From: Ceriagrion tenellum
Taxonomy: Eukaryota > Arthropoda > Insecta > Odonata > Coenagrionidae
DNA: 64,000 nt
Direction of reading: 5' to 3'
NCBI GenBank assembly: GCA_963169105.1
Contig: OY720642.1
Coordinates: 78,842,716 to 78,906,715 of the forward strand
A model generated the notes under the pieces. It saw nothing but the letters and a program-made list of their open reading frames with translations, was not told the origin of the DNA and did no database searches. A program made the position numbers and the translations under genes. Positions 9,918 through 21,620 of the stretch are shown here, piece by piece (positions within the stretch are counted from its first letter, which is position 1; every line of letters starts with the position of its first letter).

Positions 9918-12900
9918 TTTAGGAAATGATGACCTAGACATATTTGTGTATTAATTGATATTATTCTGTCTTAAGTTATCATAACCGATACATCACCGTT
10001 CAAAATAATATATATATTCAATGGTCTAATTCAGGAAAAATGTCTTCCGGAACTACTTTTTATATTTTTGGTATACACAGTCGAGTCGCATGGGGAGCGA
10101 CAAGTAATCTATTTTTTCGATTCCTCTTGAAAGAGAGAAAAGTCAAGATAACAAATTACACAATTTTAATTGTATTCTTTCTGTGAAAAATAAACAAATA
10201 AAAGGTTGATTCCCTTATACTCTACTTTACGCTGCAGTTTAGACGCAAACCCATCTTTCATGCCGTTTAACGCGAATTAAACCGCGACGTAGGATGGAGT
10301 CCTTCGGAGAATGCAGTCGAGATGGAGAGAAATGGAGTGACATTGTCACTTGGCCACACCGAGCGGGGTGTTGCTAGCAGATGACAGCCACATCCTAAAA
10401 CCCCATCAAATATCTCCCTCCACAGCGCAACTACGTCACTTCCGCCCGGAGCTCTACCAGAGTGGCGCAGGCGTACGGAGTAAAAGGACGAGGGTGTTAA
10501 GGTAGTGCGAGCGAGATAGTTCCCTAATCATAATAGAGACCATATTCGAATTATACGTTTTAATTTCACCAGCTCTGAGACGAACGAATTAAATATTGCA
10601 TTATTAATGCTGCAATAATCAAGTTTCATATGCCAGAAATTGTAAGTAATCAAATGAATATATCTAAATAAGTCTTTAACTTGACTCATTTTTTTCACGC
10701 GGTACGTTTGAAACTGTCAAAACGGAAGATTTAATTTGATCCCGAATTTTTTACTGCGGTGACAGTATGAATAATTTACAAAAATAGTTGAGAAAACACA
10801 AACTAAACACTGTTGATTTTTTGACGAAATGTTAGTGCAGGAAGTGGCTCATTTTTAAGATAAGGTCTCTCTGGAGTGCATACACGTACCATTTCCCATA
10901 TAAAAGGGCCGGTACTTTCCGGCAAATATCTCGGAAAGTAATGTAGTAATGGGTTAAAATTTTGGTGTCAATGGAAGGGTGATATATTTTTCTTTAAAAT
11001 GAGACCGAATTCATTGATTTCTTGGTAATGTGATTGTTCGCTGGAACTACCTTAAGCGGGAGGTTAGAGAAAAATAGCCGATTACGGAGGGCAAAGAAAT
11101 AATAAAACTCGCTTGGCCGTAATCATTCCATAGTATATTTGCGAACTCGGTTTCCCTCTCAAATCGCTTCTTATATGGAAATTCATGGAATTCCTATTGA
11201 TTTTTAGATTGTTTGAGAATTTATTTCGTTTGAAAAATATTTGGTAATTATTTTATAATCGTGAATAGAATATCGTGTATGGTATCTTACGCTCCCTCGA
11301 TTCCTGAAAGTGTTACTTTGACTTTGGACAGTTTGAATTCTTATTCTGCCCTACTTTCGTACTTTTCTATCTAGATGCTCGCTCGAAGTAACTGCCTACG
11401 TTGTAGGCTTACATATGAGGGCATCAGGTAGACGGTGTTGATATTCACCTGTCTACATTTAATAAAAACCATAAATAATTTTTTATCAATTTATTAGTCA
11501 CCAACCGTTTTACATAATTTTCTTAAAATCTCTAGAGCTCTTTTGTCAAGGCCTAAAAATCATGCAGAATTTTTAAAAATCGAATTGATGGTTCTTTATG
11601 AGTTCAAACTCAAGAGTTAATTTTCGTCGATTCATTATTTTAATCTCACGCATATCTTTTTAAGATCCCCTCATGTTGTTCTTTTTAAGAGCCCCACATG
11701 TAGTACTTTAAAAATACTTTAAATAATTCTTTTGTTTTAATCTCGTGAATTTATTTATGTCCAGGATGTTTTTTGACGAAGCTTCAATGAGAAATCGATG
11801 AGATTACGCAAGTTACCACAATGTGGCTTGCGGACTTACATAGAAGTCGTCGGGAAAAGTGAAAACTCTAGTTGTGAAACATCCAATCCCATGCTTTCCT
11901 TGCGAAAGGGCAATGCATCGTTGTAAAATGAATGGATCGAAGGAGACGTGTTTATATGCACTGGAATTTGAATGTGGTGAAAACGAGGTAGCGAAGGAGA
12001 AAAACATAGATCAGGAGGAAGAGGAAAAAGGATCTCTCAATTTGTATCGCTCCATTGAGGAAAAATTTCTGATTCGTCCTTCGTCACAGTATAAATGACC
12101 TATGAATACGGATTAGCGGTGCAGTCGATTAATAAGTGGCACAAAAATTGAGAATGGAGAGGACTGAGTGGAATCCCAGAAATAGCTTGGCTTTAGCATC
12201 CACCACCCTTCTAAGATTTCATATCACATTAATTTGTCTTCTCTCGTGGCATTTAACTCTCCATAAACCCCTGGATGCGTAAAAGGCTTAATGGAGGAAA
12301 ATTTAAGGAGAGTTATACTATGCCTGCTTGCGATCACAGAACATCCTGTAATATTTTAATGTTCTTACTTTCATTCGAGTTCTTCATTTAAAGGTGTATT
12401 GTTTTAAGGCTGGAATGAGTAGCTATTTCCCTTACTGCGACACAATGAGGCACGGAATACGACTCCATGATGCAAGAATCAGTCAAAAGATCTAGGCTAT
12501 ACCATTAGTGATGTGTATCGGCAAGTGAACATAAACTGGATAGAATCACCTTTGAAACACACAGAATTAAATAAAGTCTTTGAAATACACGCAAGCCTAT
12601 GTATTTTTGCGTTTATTGCCTTAATTTCAATTGGATGGTAAATTTCACGATGAATTCCAGGAAAATTGTTATTCTGTATAAATGAGACCGAAAGTTTATT
12701 GTGTCAAGAGTTGGGGAATCATATAAAGGAAAGTCATTGGAACAAATTCAAAGAACATTTGCAAATAACTCTGTGAATTGGAGTGGATGCATGTAAAGAA
12801 TTTTTCTCTCCGTCTCTGACCTTTTCTCTTTCCGTGGAGTAGGATGACGAAAGGGTCTTGGAAAAAATTGGTCTGGCAACTTGAGGACTTGGTGGAAGAA

Positions 12901-13048
12901 TTTTTGGAGTTACTCTTTAATTGAAAGCCTAATGAACTCCTTAAATGATTGATTTAATCATACGCCCCGACAAAGGCAATTAGAATTTTGGTTATCTGTA
13001 ATTGTAAACTTTAATCATAAGTGAGGAAAAAGCAAAAAGTTTTCATTC
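9918..13048. other. Gene-free region
   Basis: Mostly AT-rich, with a short CpG-rich block annotated separately at 10255-10520. A small imperfect hairpin (GTAGAC...GTCTAC) lies near 11430-11458. The paired open frames on opposite strands around 11.8-12.1 kb have no recognisable domain and I do not call them. Confidence 0.5.
10255..10520. other. CpG-richer block of unknown role
   Basis: This ~265-bp block is clearly richer in G, C and CpG than its surroundings. It contains CTACGTCACTTCCGCC and GGCGCAGGCGTACGG, which look like CRE/ETS-like and NRF1-like motifs. No open reading frame begins just downstream on either strand. It could be an unannotated promoter or exon, or simply a fragment of a GC-rich repeat. 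Nothing in the sequence decides between these. Confidence 0.25.
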
Positions 13049-13081
13049 TTCTGATGGATCTCTTTTGATGCTCCATCAGAA
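13049..13081. repeat. Small perfect hairpin
   Basis: TTCTGATGGA (13049-13058) and TCCATCAGAA (13072-13081) form a 10-bp perfect inverted repeat around a 13-nt loop. No T-run or other terminator-like context; function unknown. Confidence 0.6.
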
Positions 13082-13340
13082 CCACGTCCAAAGTAGGTTT
13101 TAGATCAGAACCCACTACTCTCCATCGAAATCAGTCTATTTGCATCCTCTTCACCAAGATCACTTCCCGTTTGCAATTTGTTTTCATTTTAATTTTTGGT
13201 GCTTTAAAAGAATATTCACAATCTTCTCTTATTGTCTGCAAAATGGTCTCCAAATTATAACTCGGCATTCATTTTAAAATCATTTGATGAGACTTTCAAA
13301 AACCAAGGAAAAGTGCACCACTGTTTGCTCAGGGTTATAA

Positions 13341-13735
13341 TCTGTCAACTAAGTGAATACCCACGTATCAGACATTTTTTTAATGTACCATGGGTACGTT
13401 CACGTATCATGTTGCTCCTAAGGCGTGGACTTGCATGACCGTTGGCCATGGCCACCTGCCTGTCGGGTATGCAAAAGTAAAAGTGACTAGGAGTTAGAGG
13501 TCAGCCACGCTCCGCGAGTTACCTTTTAGTGACGTCATCCGAAACTCTTTAAGAGTGTTGCTATCAAGCTTCATCCTATATCGTTCTGAGAGAGGAAGGG
13601 TTTTGCGTGGCTAGTAAAATCATGGGACCTCCCACCGCTTTACCACCGCGCGCATCTCCAACTACGCCCATTCTGACATTTGAGGGGAATTTCGTTGCTT
13701 GTCTTTAATTTTGGATGCAGAAGGGAACATTGGAC
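13341..13735 (-). repeat. Unclassified ~400-bp dispersed repeat, copy A
   Basis: Read on the minus strand, this stretch aligns end to end with 19965-20410 on the plus strand. Shared landmarks in order are a CCAAAATTA...AGCAACGAAATTCC block, a GGTRATAAAGCG block, CTRGCCACG, TTTCGKATGACGTCA, GTGGCTGACCTCTAAC, ATGGCCAACGG, AAGTCCACGCC and CGTGGGTATTCAC. Identity looks like about 75% with small gaps. It has no coding potential and I found no clear terminal repeat, tail or target duplication. It may be a decayed SINE, MITE or retroelement UTR. Confidence 0.75.
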
Positions 13736-16700
13736 AGGAAATGGCGAGAGAGTAATCGAAAGAATTCAATGTTACACTCTCATATTCTCTTCTATTAAGG
13801 TGCATCTTTGACAATTCGAAGGGTAATATTTACATCACTAGTTCATGTCTAATGAGAGCCCGAAAGAATAATTGGTTTGCGATAAATTGCTTTGAGCTGC
13901 AGATGCTTTAGTAGGACGTATTTGGTGTCGGAAACTAAGGGTAATAGTTCGAGAATCAGTTTTATCAGGATCTCCTGAAAATGTAGCATTCTCAACATGA
14001 TATGCACGATGACATTCTTTATTCTTTTGGGATATTATCTCTGTGTATGGTCTTTCAGATTTTATCGACGCTCCTTATCGTTTCCTTTTTGCATGTCACT
14101 CCACATACTCCCGTGTTTGTTGTCTCCCCGGCGAGTTTGGTTCCTTCTTTGCCTTTTGACTGACAATTTCTTTGGGAATTTGCCGATCGTAGGCGTTGAG
14201 TAATTCAAATTTGAGTTGAATACTCTTTATCTTTTTGGTGAATGATAATGGGGAACCTGGGATTCATTAGAGCTTCCTAACTTAGAATTTCTCTTATACA
14301 CTCAAGTCATTTCCATTATGGAAACGCGAGGCTGGAAAGTAGTATTGGCGGAACTAACAATGTGAGCTGGATTTTTTGAAAATTTTGGGACGATGGTTGC
14401 GTAAAAACTCACGGTAAAACGGAGCTTTATGAATTCTCTCTTGAATTATGAAAAAAATCACATAAATGAATTTCAACTGAGTAGGTAAAGAGTAAAAATA
14501 ATTTCAGTTCCTTAGATAGACTTGGAAATGTGCGACGCTCCCCGAATGCAAAACTCTTGAGCTGATGAAATGCAGAAAATTATAGCTGTTTTCATGAGAA
14601 ATGGCGGTGAATCGTAATGAAAATGCTCTGAGATAATCTCTAGGTGGATGGAGAGCTAATTACGTAATGAATATTATGGAGCAGGATCAATTTAATAGCA
14701 ATTTACATGCTTAATAAGAATTTTTCTCAGCCTTGTCTGCTTAACACTTGAGTGAGCATTCGTATAATTCCACTATGAAGTATGACCGTACTAATTTATT
14801 TTCGCATTTTGCTGACACACTGAAGTAATAGTCCATAAAGAGGCGTAAAATTGGTCTTCTATTTGTTTTTCCTTTGCCTGATTTACATATTCTCTATGCA
14901 AATTCTGTCCAGTCCCCTCGTTATTCCTCTCCCCGTATGAATTACTCTCAGTCCCTTTTAATTGCCTCTTGCATTTACATTCTTTTTGTCTCGTCATCAG
15001 CTTCCTTAATTAGGAAGATCGTGTCCGGAATACTAAAGTATTCTCATGGTGTTTAGTTGATGCTGGCAGCGTGGAATGTAAGCATTGATATTTTGACGAT
15101 GTTTTAGTTTGGAGCACCACCCACGCTGGTTAACAACGTTATTTTTTATGCTGGTCATCTGGTCATTCCAGGTGTTTTTGTGTTGTCTTCGTTCTTTTTT
15201 CAACAAAATATTTAACTCATCTACTAACGTTGATCTGCTTGTAAATGTATCAGAAATCGTAACTTGCTTTTTATCAATGTATAAATTAATTATGTTATTC
15301 CTAATTTTTATGATGTTTATGACCTTTTTATTTTTAAATTTTGCTCTTCATACAAATAGCTAGGTGCCATTTATTCATGTTACAACCAAGGTTTTTACGA
15401 AAAGGAATATTTGAATACTATAGAAGCAATGTTCTATTTTTATAGTAATATTTTTCTGTTTCATCATATAAAATATATTTTCTTTAGTTGTTCATATTCT
15501 CTAGGCGTAAACACTTGCTATTTGGAAGCTATTTTACACTTATTATTGTTGCAAATAGTTTAAAGAACCTCAAGTAACCATTCAAAATTATGTTATATCT
15601 TTATAAATTCATGTAAAGCTACTGAGTTGCAAAAAAGCCCTTACAAATCTGCTCTCAGTTGAAAGGTCATTATTTATATCCTTTTACCGCAATATTCCAT
15701 ACGTTTTGTAACGAATTGCCTTTTATCTCTAAGTGAGAGTGAATGATGTATGTAGTAACGCCGTATTTTGCAGTTATACTATCTTTCATTCTGATTATCG
15801 TTGTGATAATGCACTCTCGAAGAGATAAAATACCCTCTTGTTTATTATTTATTCTCATGTTTTAATTAAAGGATATACACCAGATAACGTTTATATGTAT
15901 AATTAAATGGATCTCATAGTTTTCCATTATAATTCCGTATTTATCAAGGGTTTAAAAGAACAAATTTGACACCGTGACTGAGTTGGGATCAAGAATCCTA
16001 GGGAAACACGTCCAACTATATGCAAGTGAAGTGAGATCCTTGATACAACACACTACGTGAAGGCAGTAAAAATATCGTAGAAGGAAGATTGTCTTTGCTT
16101 ACTTTGCTTGGTGCATGTACTATATCCATCGTACGTTTATATTACAGTAGTTTAATATCTACACAATATAGACGATATTTATATGGCTTGGAAGATGAAT
16201 AGTGGGAAATATTGTGTTCGCATGAGTATATGTATTTTCAAGTTGTTTAACCAGAAGCAAATTTATAGTACTGAACATGTTTGTTTCATAAGAAGACATA
16301 AGATGTAAATTATGAAAAAAATTCCAGGTTTTTTGTCATAGTTTTTATGGTAAACCTTACTGACTTTTTTGTCATAACAGGAACCATGAGCCGTTAATTT
16401 AATTTAATAGTTTCTGTCGTCCCGATATTTTGCTATAGTAACAGCGTGTTTACTTAGTATTATAACACCTCTCTAATTATTGATGCATATGCTCCCAGAT
16501 AATAATCATATAAACCTTTCGACAAAAAATATAAGAAGAGCGCTTGTGAGTGGGAGAAATGTGATTGAAACATTGTTCAATTTACTTATAACGGTCTTAG
16601 ATTTTGTAAGAGTTGTTTTAAAGATTGTGTCACGCTAGAGGAGTTTTCTTTTATCCTTCAACTCTCCTTTAACGATTTTGTTTGTTTTGCTTTTTCTATT

Positions 16701-19700
16701 CAAATTTATAGGCCATCAACAATCCGCAAATCGGGGTCTATTAATTTTCCAACTGTTTCTGGAGCCACTTTATTCCTTAAGAATTCTTAATTTAACCATA
16801 TTCAATGATCCATGTGATAATCCGTCATCTTATTTGGTAATTTCACACCATGTGTTTTCTTATTTTAATGTTATTTGGATGTTATTCCAGTTTCTACTAT
16901 TCCTATTTTAACGAAAGTTTCCCTTTTCATATTGCTCTGGTGCTTGTCGTTGACATAACACCCTGAGTGTTTGCTCGCAATTAGTTGTTTAATCGAAAGG
17001 AGTGTCCTCCTTTCATTCATTTATCAGCAATCCACTACGAGCTTGCCTATTCCTGTCGTTCAATATTAATTGATATGATCTTCTGATGAATCCAATTTTA
17101 AGAACTAAGGGCGGTCTCATAAATAGTTATTGGTCCCAAAATCTTGGGTCTAGCCATAAATATTGCCAGGCTATCCGGATTCGTCGGCGAGATTTATATA
17201 ACCTCGTTGAGCTTCAAAACACTGAAAGCAAATAACAAGTTCTCATCTCACTCCCGGGCCATATAGAGAATGTATAAGCTTTTGAGCGCTCAAAAGTTGG
17301 GAGGTCGTTTGCATCTTTCCCCAAGATAAATTTGATGCGCGTGAGGTTAACATGGGATGCTGTGGGGAGGGCGTGCCTGGAGAATAGATAGTATAGAGAT
17401 AGGATTTAAAGGAAAGACTTGTAAAGCATGAGAGCCCTTACTTTTAAAAGGTCGATTATAGAGTACAATGGGTGTATTTTAGCATAATTCATAATTTAAT
17501 TTTCTTAAGAAATAATGACTTATACTTCATGGATATAAGGTAGGTTAATTATTTAGGTTTCTTCATATGTATGTGTCATGATTGATGACATGATGATGAC
17601 ATGAAATAATCTTAAGAATATATTTGAAATATTTAACAGATAAGAAAAGAGGAAGGTTTGAAATTGTCAATTAAATAATACTTACCTAAATCTTCTATGC
17701 GTTCCAATACCATTCATTGTATTACGATGAATCTTAGGTGAGTTGTTGTGCGCGCGCGCCTGCGAAAGTTCCTGAATTATTAAGTCCATTGTACAATAGG
17801 TGGAGCTCGAGTCGTTTCAACAAATGAGTGTTGGCACGCGAGCCTCTCAAACAAGTGAGGAATCACTAGCTAGCAAGGAAGGAGATCGTTTACGAGTTGC
17901 TCAATCATGTGCATCAGAATCATATCAGTAAGGCATAATTTGTGTGAAAAGGCACGTAATTTATTTGTACGTAGAATAAGGTTTTGTGCAGTGGTCTTTT
18001 TGTCCCTTTTTTCACTCTTGCAATCGATTTTCGTCTTCGCTTCGCTTTTTCCTATAGTTGAATTTTTAAGCTCGAAAATCTTTAAGTTTTGCCCAACTTC
18101 TACAAGTGAATGCTTTATTGGAAAACTTGGAAAACACAGCATAGGCATGGAATGGAATATCATGCCATCATTTGTACGTTACAAATTCCTATGTTGGTAT
18201 GAGGAATTAATTGGACTAGGTCTCAAATTCGTTTGTGTCTACTTTGTATGTGTGTGACTACTTTGAAAAAAAGAGGCATTGCAATGTATGCCAGGCACTG
18301 GTAGTAATAATATAAATATTATAATAATCCTTCATTAAGAAGATTTTCTGCTTTTATTTTGGCTTATTGAAGCCACTTTGACGTCAATTATACGACGAAA
18401 TCAAATTTTCTTATTTTTTGTATTCTACGGGAAGGAGAGGAATATAATAATGCCCAGACGTCCACATGCATAAGTTTAATCTGAAAAGACGCGATGTTCG
18501 GTCAACAATGGAACTCTCTATGGAAGAGCTAGTCAAATTTGTTACGTTTCAAAATCATTGAAATTCTGCCTTCTGAGAGCCTTTCCCATTGAGTTGCTGC
18601 TCTAAACAGAAGTGTAACACTTTGGATTAAGTTTGTGGAAAGTTGCGTCTTCGTGGGCGGTTCGTCAAACAATTTTAATAGATGAATGACTGACGATGTC
18701 GTGCCTGGTGGAGCTCTGAAATGAATAGTTTGAACTATCATATGAGGAAATTTTAGGGAAGTTTAAGTAGGTTCGTTATGAAGGTAATATTGAGCTATAC
18801 CTTGTGTAAATATTATTGTGTAAAATATTGTTATAAATGAAATAAATGCAATACAAATACGTCACATGTCAAAATAAATGTTATTATCAAACAAATCGCA
18901 ATTTAAAAAAATGCTTATAAAGCACTTTTAAAGAATTAATATAGTTGCAGTCCATAGATTGTTAAATTACATTCAATCTACTTGAGATAAGTTAAGTGTG
19001 CGATACATAGATACAATTCATGTTATACGGACCCAAAACTTTATGAAAATAAATCTTCTGAATTCCTTTCTTGCCTCTCGCGCCATCTGTGTGTCAAAAC
19101 CTTTGCGCCCCAGAATACGTGCAAGGGAAACACTTTAAATCGATTTATGCGAGGTGTGTGCTCAGTGTTTGAAAGTTTTGTGGATGTAGTTTCCCTGTCG
19201 TAGCAGGGCACGCCTCTGTGATGTGTGTTTCATCCGAGGTCACAAATCTTCCAGCCCACCACCCGAGGTTCCCGTCCATCTCTCATTCTCTCTCTTCGTC
19301 GTATACTTCTTCCCTATTTTCATTCTACTTGCCAATTCGTCCTCTGCCCCTTTCGGTTTCGAGTCCTTTGTTATTCCAATCACTCCTTCGGATGCACTAC
19401 CCTCACCCTGGCGAGGTTTGATATCCGAGAGGTCAAAGTTGCCATTTCAGTGTCGCGGACTGAGTAACAGGTCAAAGATCCACTCCGACGCCCCGTATTC
19501 TCCCAGCGTCCAACAACCCTATTCCTCCTTTCATCCTATTCACTCAATTCTGGTCGTACCCACATACGCTGAAACGCTCTCTCTTTTATCTTCCTTCCTC
19601 TTCATTCTCTTTCCCCCTCCCTACGCGTCGTTATTGTCATCTCATCCCCTCTGCCCTTTATTCGTTTTCTCCCGTCCTGAGCTCAAATCCTTTTCCCTTC

Positions 19701-19964
19701 TCTTGAATAAGATCCAATATATTACTGTTTGGTCTGTCAAATACAATTGACTCTCTCGTTTTTATTTTCCTATCTCTTCTAGTCCACTTCTCTTGGCCTT
19801 CTTCGTTGATACGAATGTTTTGAAGTGAACGATATATTGGTGATAAGATCTCAGCTTTAGCATCTTTTTTATCTCCCGCTCTCTGTAACCGAGCTCTATA
19901 TTAGGTTCCTCTACTCAAATCTACATGATTCTGCTCGCACCCTTCACATCTACTTCGCAATTGC
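13736..19964. other. Gene-free region
   Basis: Long AT-rich stretch with no gene or bounded element that I can recognise. Small features are a perfect 18-bp palindrome CTTTTGAGCGCTCAAAAG at 17279-17296 and a short alternating GCGCGCGC run near 17750. Between about 19220 and 19720 the plus strand is strongly pyrimidine-rich, which keeps three frames open; the resulting 60-175 residue frames are low-complexity and not credible as genes. Confidence 0.5.
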
Positions 19965-20410
19965 ATTATTTCCAAACTTCCCTTCCCTGCTGCTCGATCC
20001 AAAATTAGAGGCGAGCAACGAAATTCCATAAAAGGACGAGAACGGGTGTGGTTAGTTATGTGGGCGGTGATAAAGCGTTGGGAAGGCCGCATGATTTGAA
20101 AAGTACTGGCCACGTAAAGCCCTTACTCTCTCATAACGGTTTCGGATGAATCTTGACTGCAGTACACTTAAAGGGTTTCGTATGACGTCACATAATAGTA
20201 ACTCACGAAGTGTGGCTGACCTCTAACCCCAAGTCATTTTTTCTTTTGCAAACACCGACTTGGACTATAGACAGGTGGATATGGCCAACGGTTATGTAAG
20301 TCCACGCCTATTTCATAGGAGCAAATAGATAGGTGAGCCTACCATTGGTTCATATAAAAACTCTTACTGCATTAAACCCTGTCTTAATCGTGGGTATTCA
20401 CATAATCGAC
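19965..20410 (+). repeat. Unclassified ~400-bp dispersed repeat, copy B
   Basis: Plus-strand counterpart of the minus-strand copy at 13341-13735, sharing the same landmarks in the same order (AGCAACGAAATTCC, ATGACGTCA, GTGGCTGACCTCTAAC, ATGGCCAACGG, AAGTCCACGCC, CGTGGGTATTCAC). The two copies lie about 6.2 kb apart in inverted orientation. Flanking sequence outside these limits does not align, so the edges are probably near the true element ends. Confidence 0.75.
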
Positions 20411-21227
20411 ACCTTCCTATGACCACGTAACTTACTTTAAAATACTAGAATTTTTCCCCCTCCTGTTTATTATTTTAATTGTTACTGCCAGATTTCATAA
20501 TGTTCGGAAGGTTAATTTCTGGGTTAAAAATAATGTTTACGGATAAGGTGCCACTGAGAGAGCCTAAGATTTGTTGTTAGATATAGCGGTAGCAAATCAT
20601 GATGGCAGTTGCGCAGATGGTGCTTTTCAGTGAGGGAGTACATTTCCAACGGGCTCCTAACGTGGTAGTAGGGTTGTGTCTACGTTTGACATTCAGAGTT
20701 CCCTATGTCGCAAACCTTTATCATCATTGCCAATACTGAGTTCACACCAACTTGCTAGTGCAACATGGCTCTTAGTCCAGGGCTCGGATGGAATTCTCCG
20801 ATATTTGCCTTCATATCAAGTTTGTATCGATAACGTTGTTGTGAATCGCGTTACTGGCTCTTTCGCGCCCTCACGAGTTAAATGCAGATAATTTGGCAGC
20901 ATTGCCCGCTTCATGCTGCCTGTTCCCCTCCGTTCCTCAGCCGACCTTTTTTATGTGAGTCTGCCCCTCCTTCATATCATGCTTACATGACCTTCCTTGG
21001 CCACTTTTTAACCGATGCTATCTTTGGCTGCCACTTTATGTGTTCTCATACCATTCTTTCAACAACTCGTGAAAACTTAACCAAATCAAATAAATACCTA
21101 CCTCTGATACTGTATTGTAATCCACCCCTTCATTTATACCATAACTATCGCTGCCTCAAATCATCTTGCTTCCTGGTAATTACCTTGATTGCCCTAACCT
21201 TTCTCACCATCTGTCTCTCATTGCTCG
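20411..21227. other. Region downstream of a decayed retroelement fragment
   Basis: No gene seen. On the minus strand this lies 3' of the reverse-transcriptase remnant at 21228-21620, so part of it may be old 3' untranslated retroelement sequence. The plus-strand 150-residue open frame at 20882 is pyrimidine-driven and overlaps the antisense of the remnant's tail. Confidence 0.35.
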
Positions 21228-21620
21228 TTCCTAAGATTGGTTCACGGCAGCCTTCCACCCTTCCCTTTCTAATGCTACATCCCATACCTCCTGGTATCTA
21301 TTCCTTCATACTTTCCTCTTTTTTTGGTCCATGAACTTATTCCTGGGTCTTCCTCTGGGAACTTTTCCCTCTATTTTACCTTAAATTATGTTCTTTACGC
21401 ACCAATTTTGCATCAGTGTGCGTCCAATCCATGTGGTTCTTCTTTTCTCTATGGTATTCCATATGGTTATTTCCTCTTCTTCTTTCGTTCACACTTCATT
21501 TCTTCTTTCATCTGTCCATTTTATCTTCAACTTTCTCCTCCTGCACCAGGTTTCAAAAGCTTCTAGTCTGTTCTGGTCAACTTTTTCACTGGTCCATGCT
21601 TCCGATTCATAGCGTGCTAC
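21228..21620 (-). pseudogene. C-terminal remnant of a non-LTR retrotransposon reverse transcriptase
   Basis: Minus-strand translation gives one continuous frame with three in-frame stops (TGA, TAA, TGA) and no frameshift. In order it contains YESEAWTSEKVDQNRLEAFE, a Trp-Cys-Arg-rich step, LKIKWTDERRNEV, an ITIWNTIEKRRTTWIG block, then GKIEGKVPRGRPRNKFMDQ and finally ALEREGWKAAVNQS before a stop. In my knowledge, the 'E-W-T...RLEAFE...W-C-R-R', 'G-R-P-R' and 'ALxRxxW' blocks are the usual C-terminal end of endonuclease/reverse-transcriptase proteins of RTE-like non-LTR retrotransposons in arthropods. Catalytic reverse-transcriptase motifs are absent, so this is a 5'-truncated, dead fragment. 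A second piece of the same family lies at 37938-38093. The clade is uncertain. Confidence 0.7.

Noticed and set aside
19223..19750. 175-residue plus-strand open frame
   Set aside because: Same cause: a pyrimidine-rich tract with three overlapping open frames and no recognisable domain.
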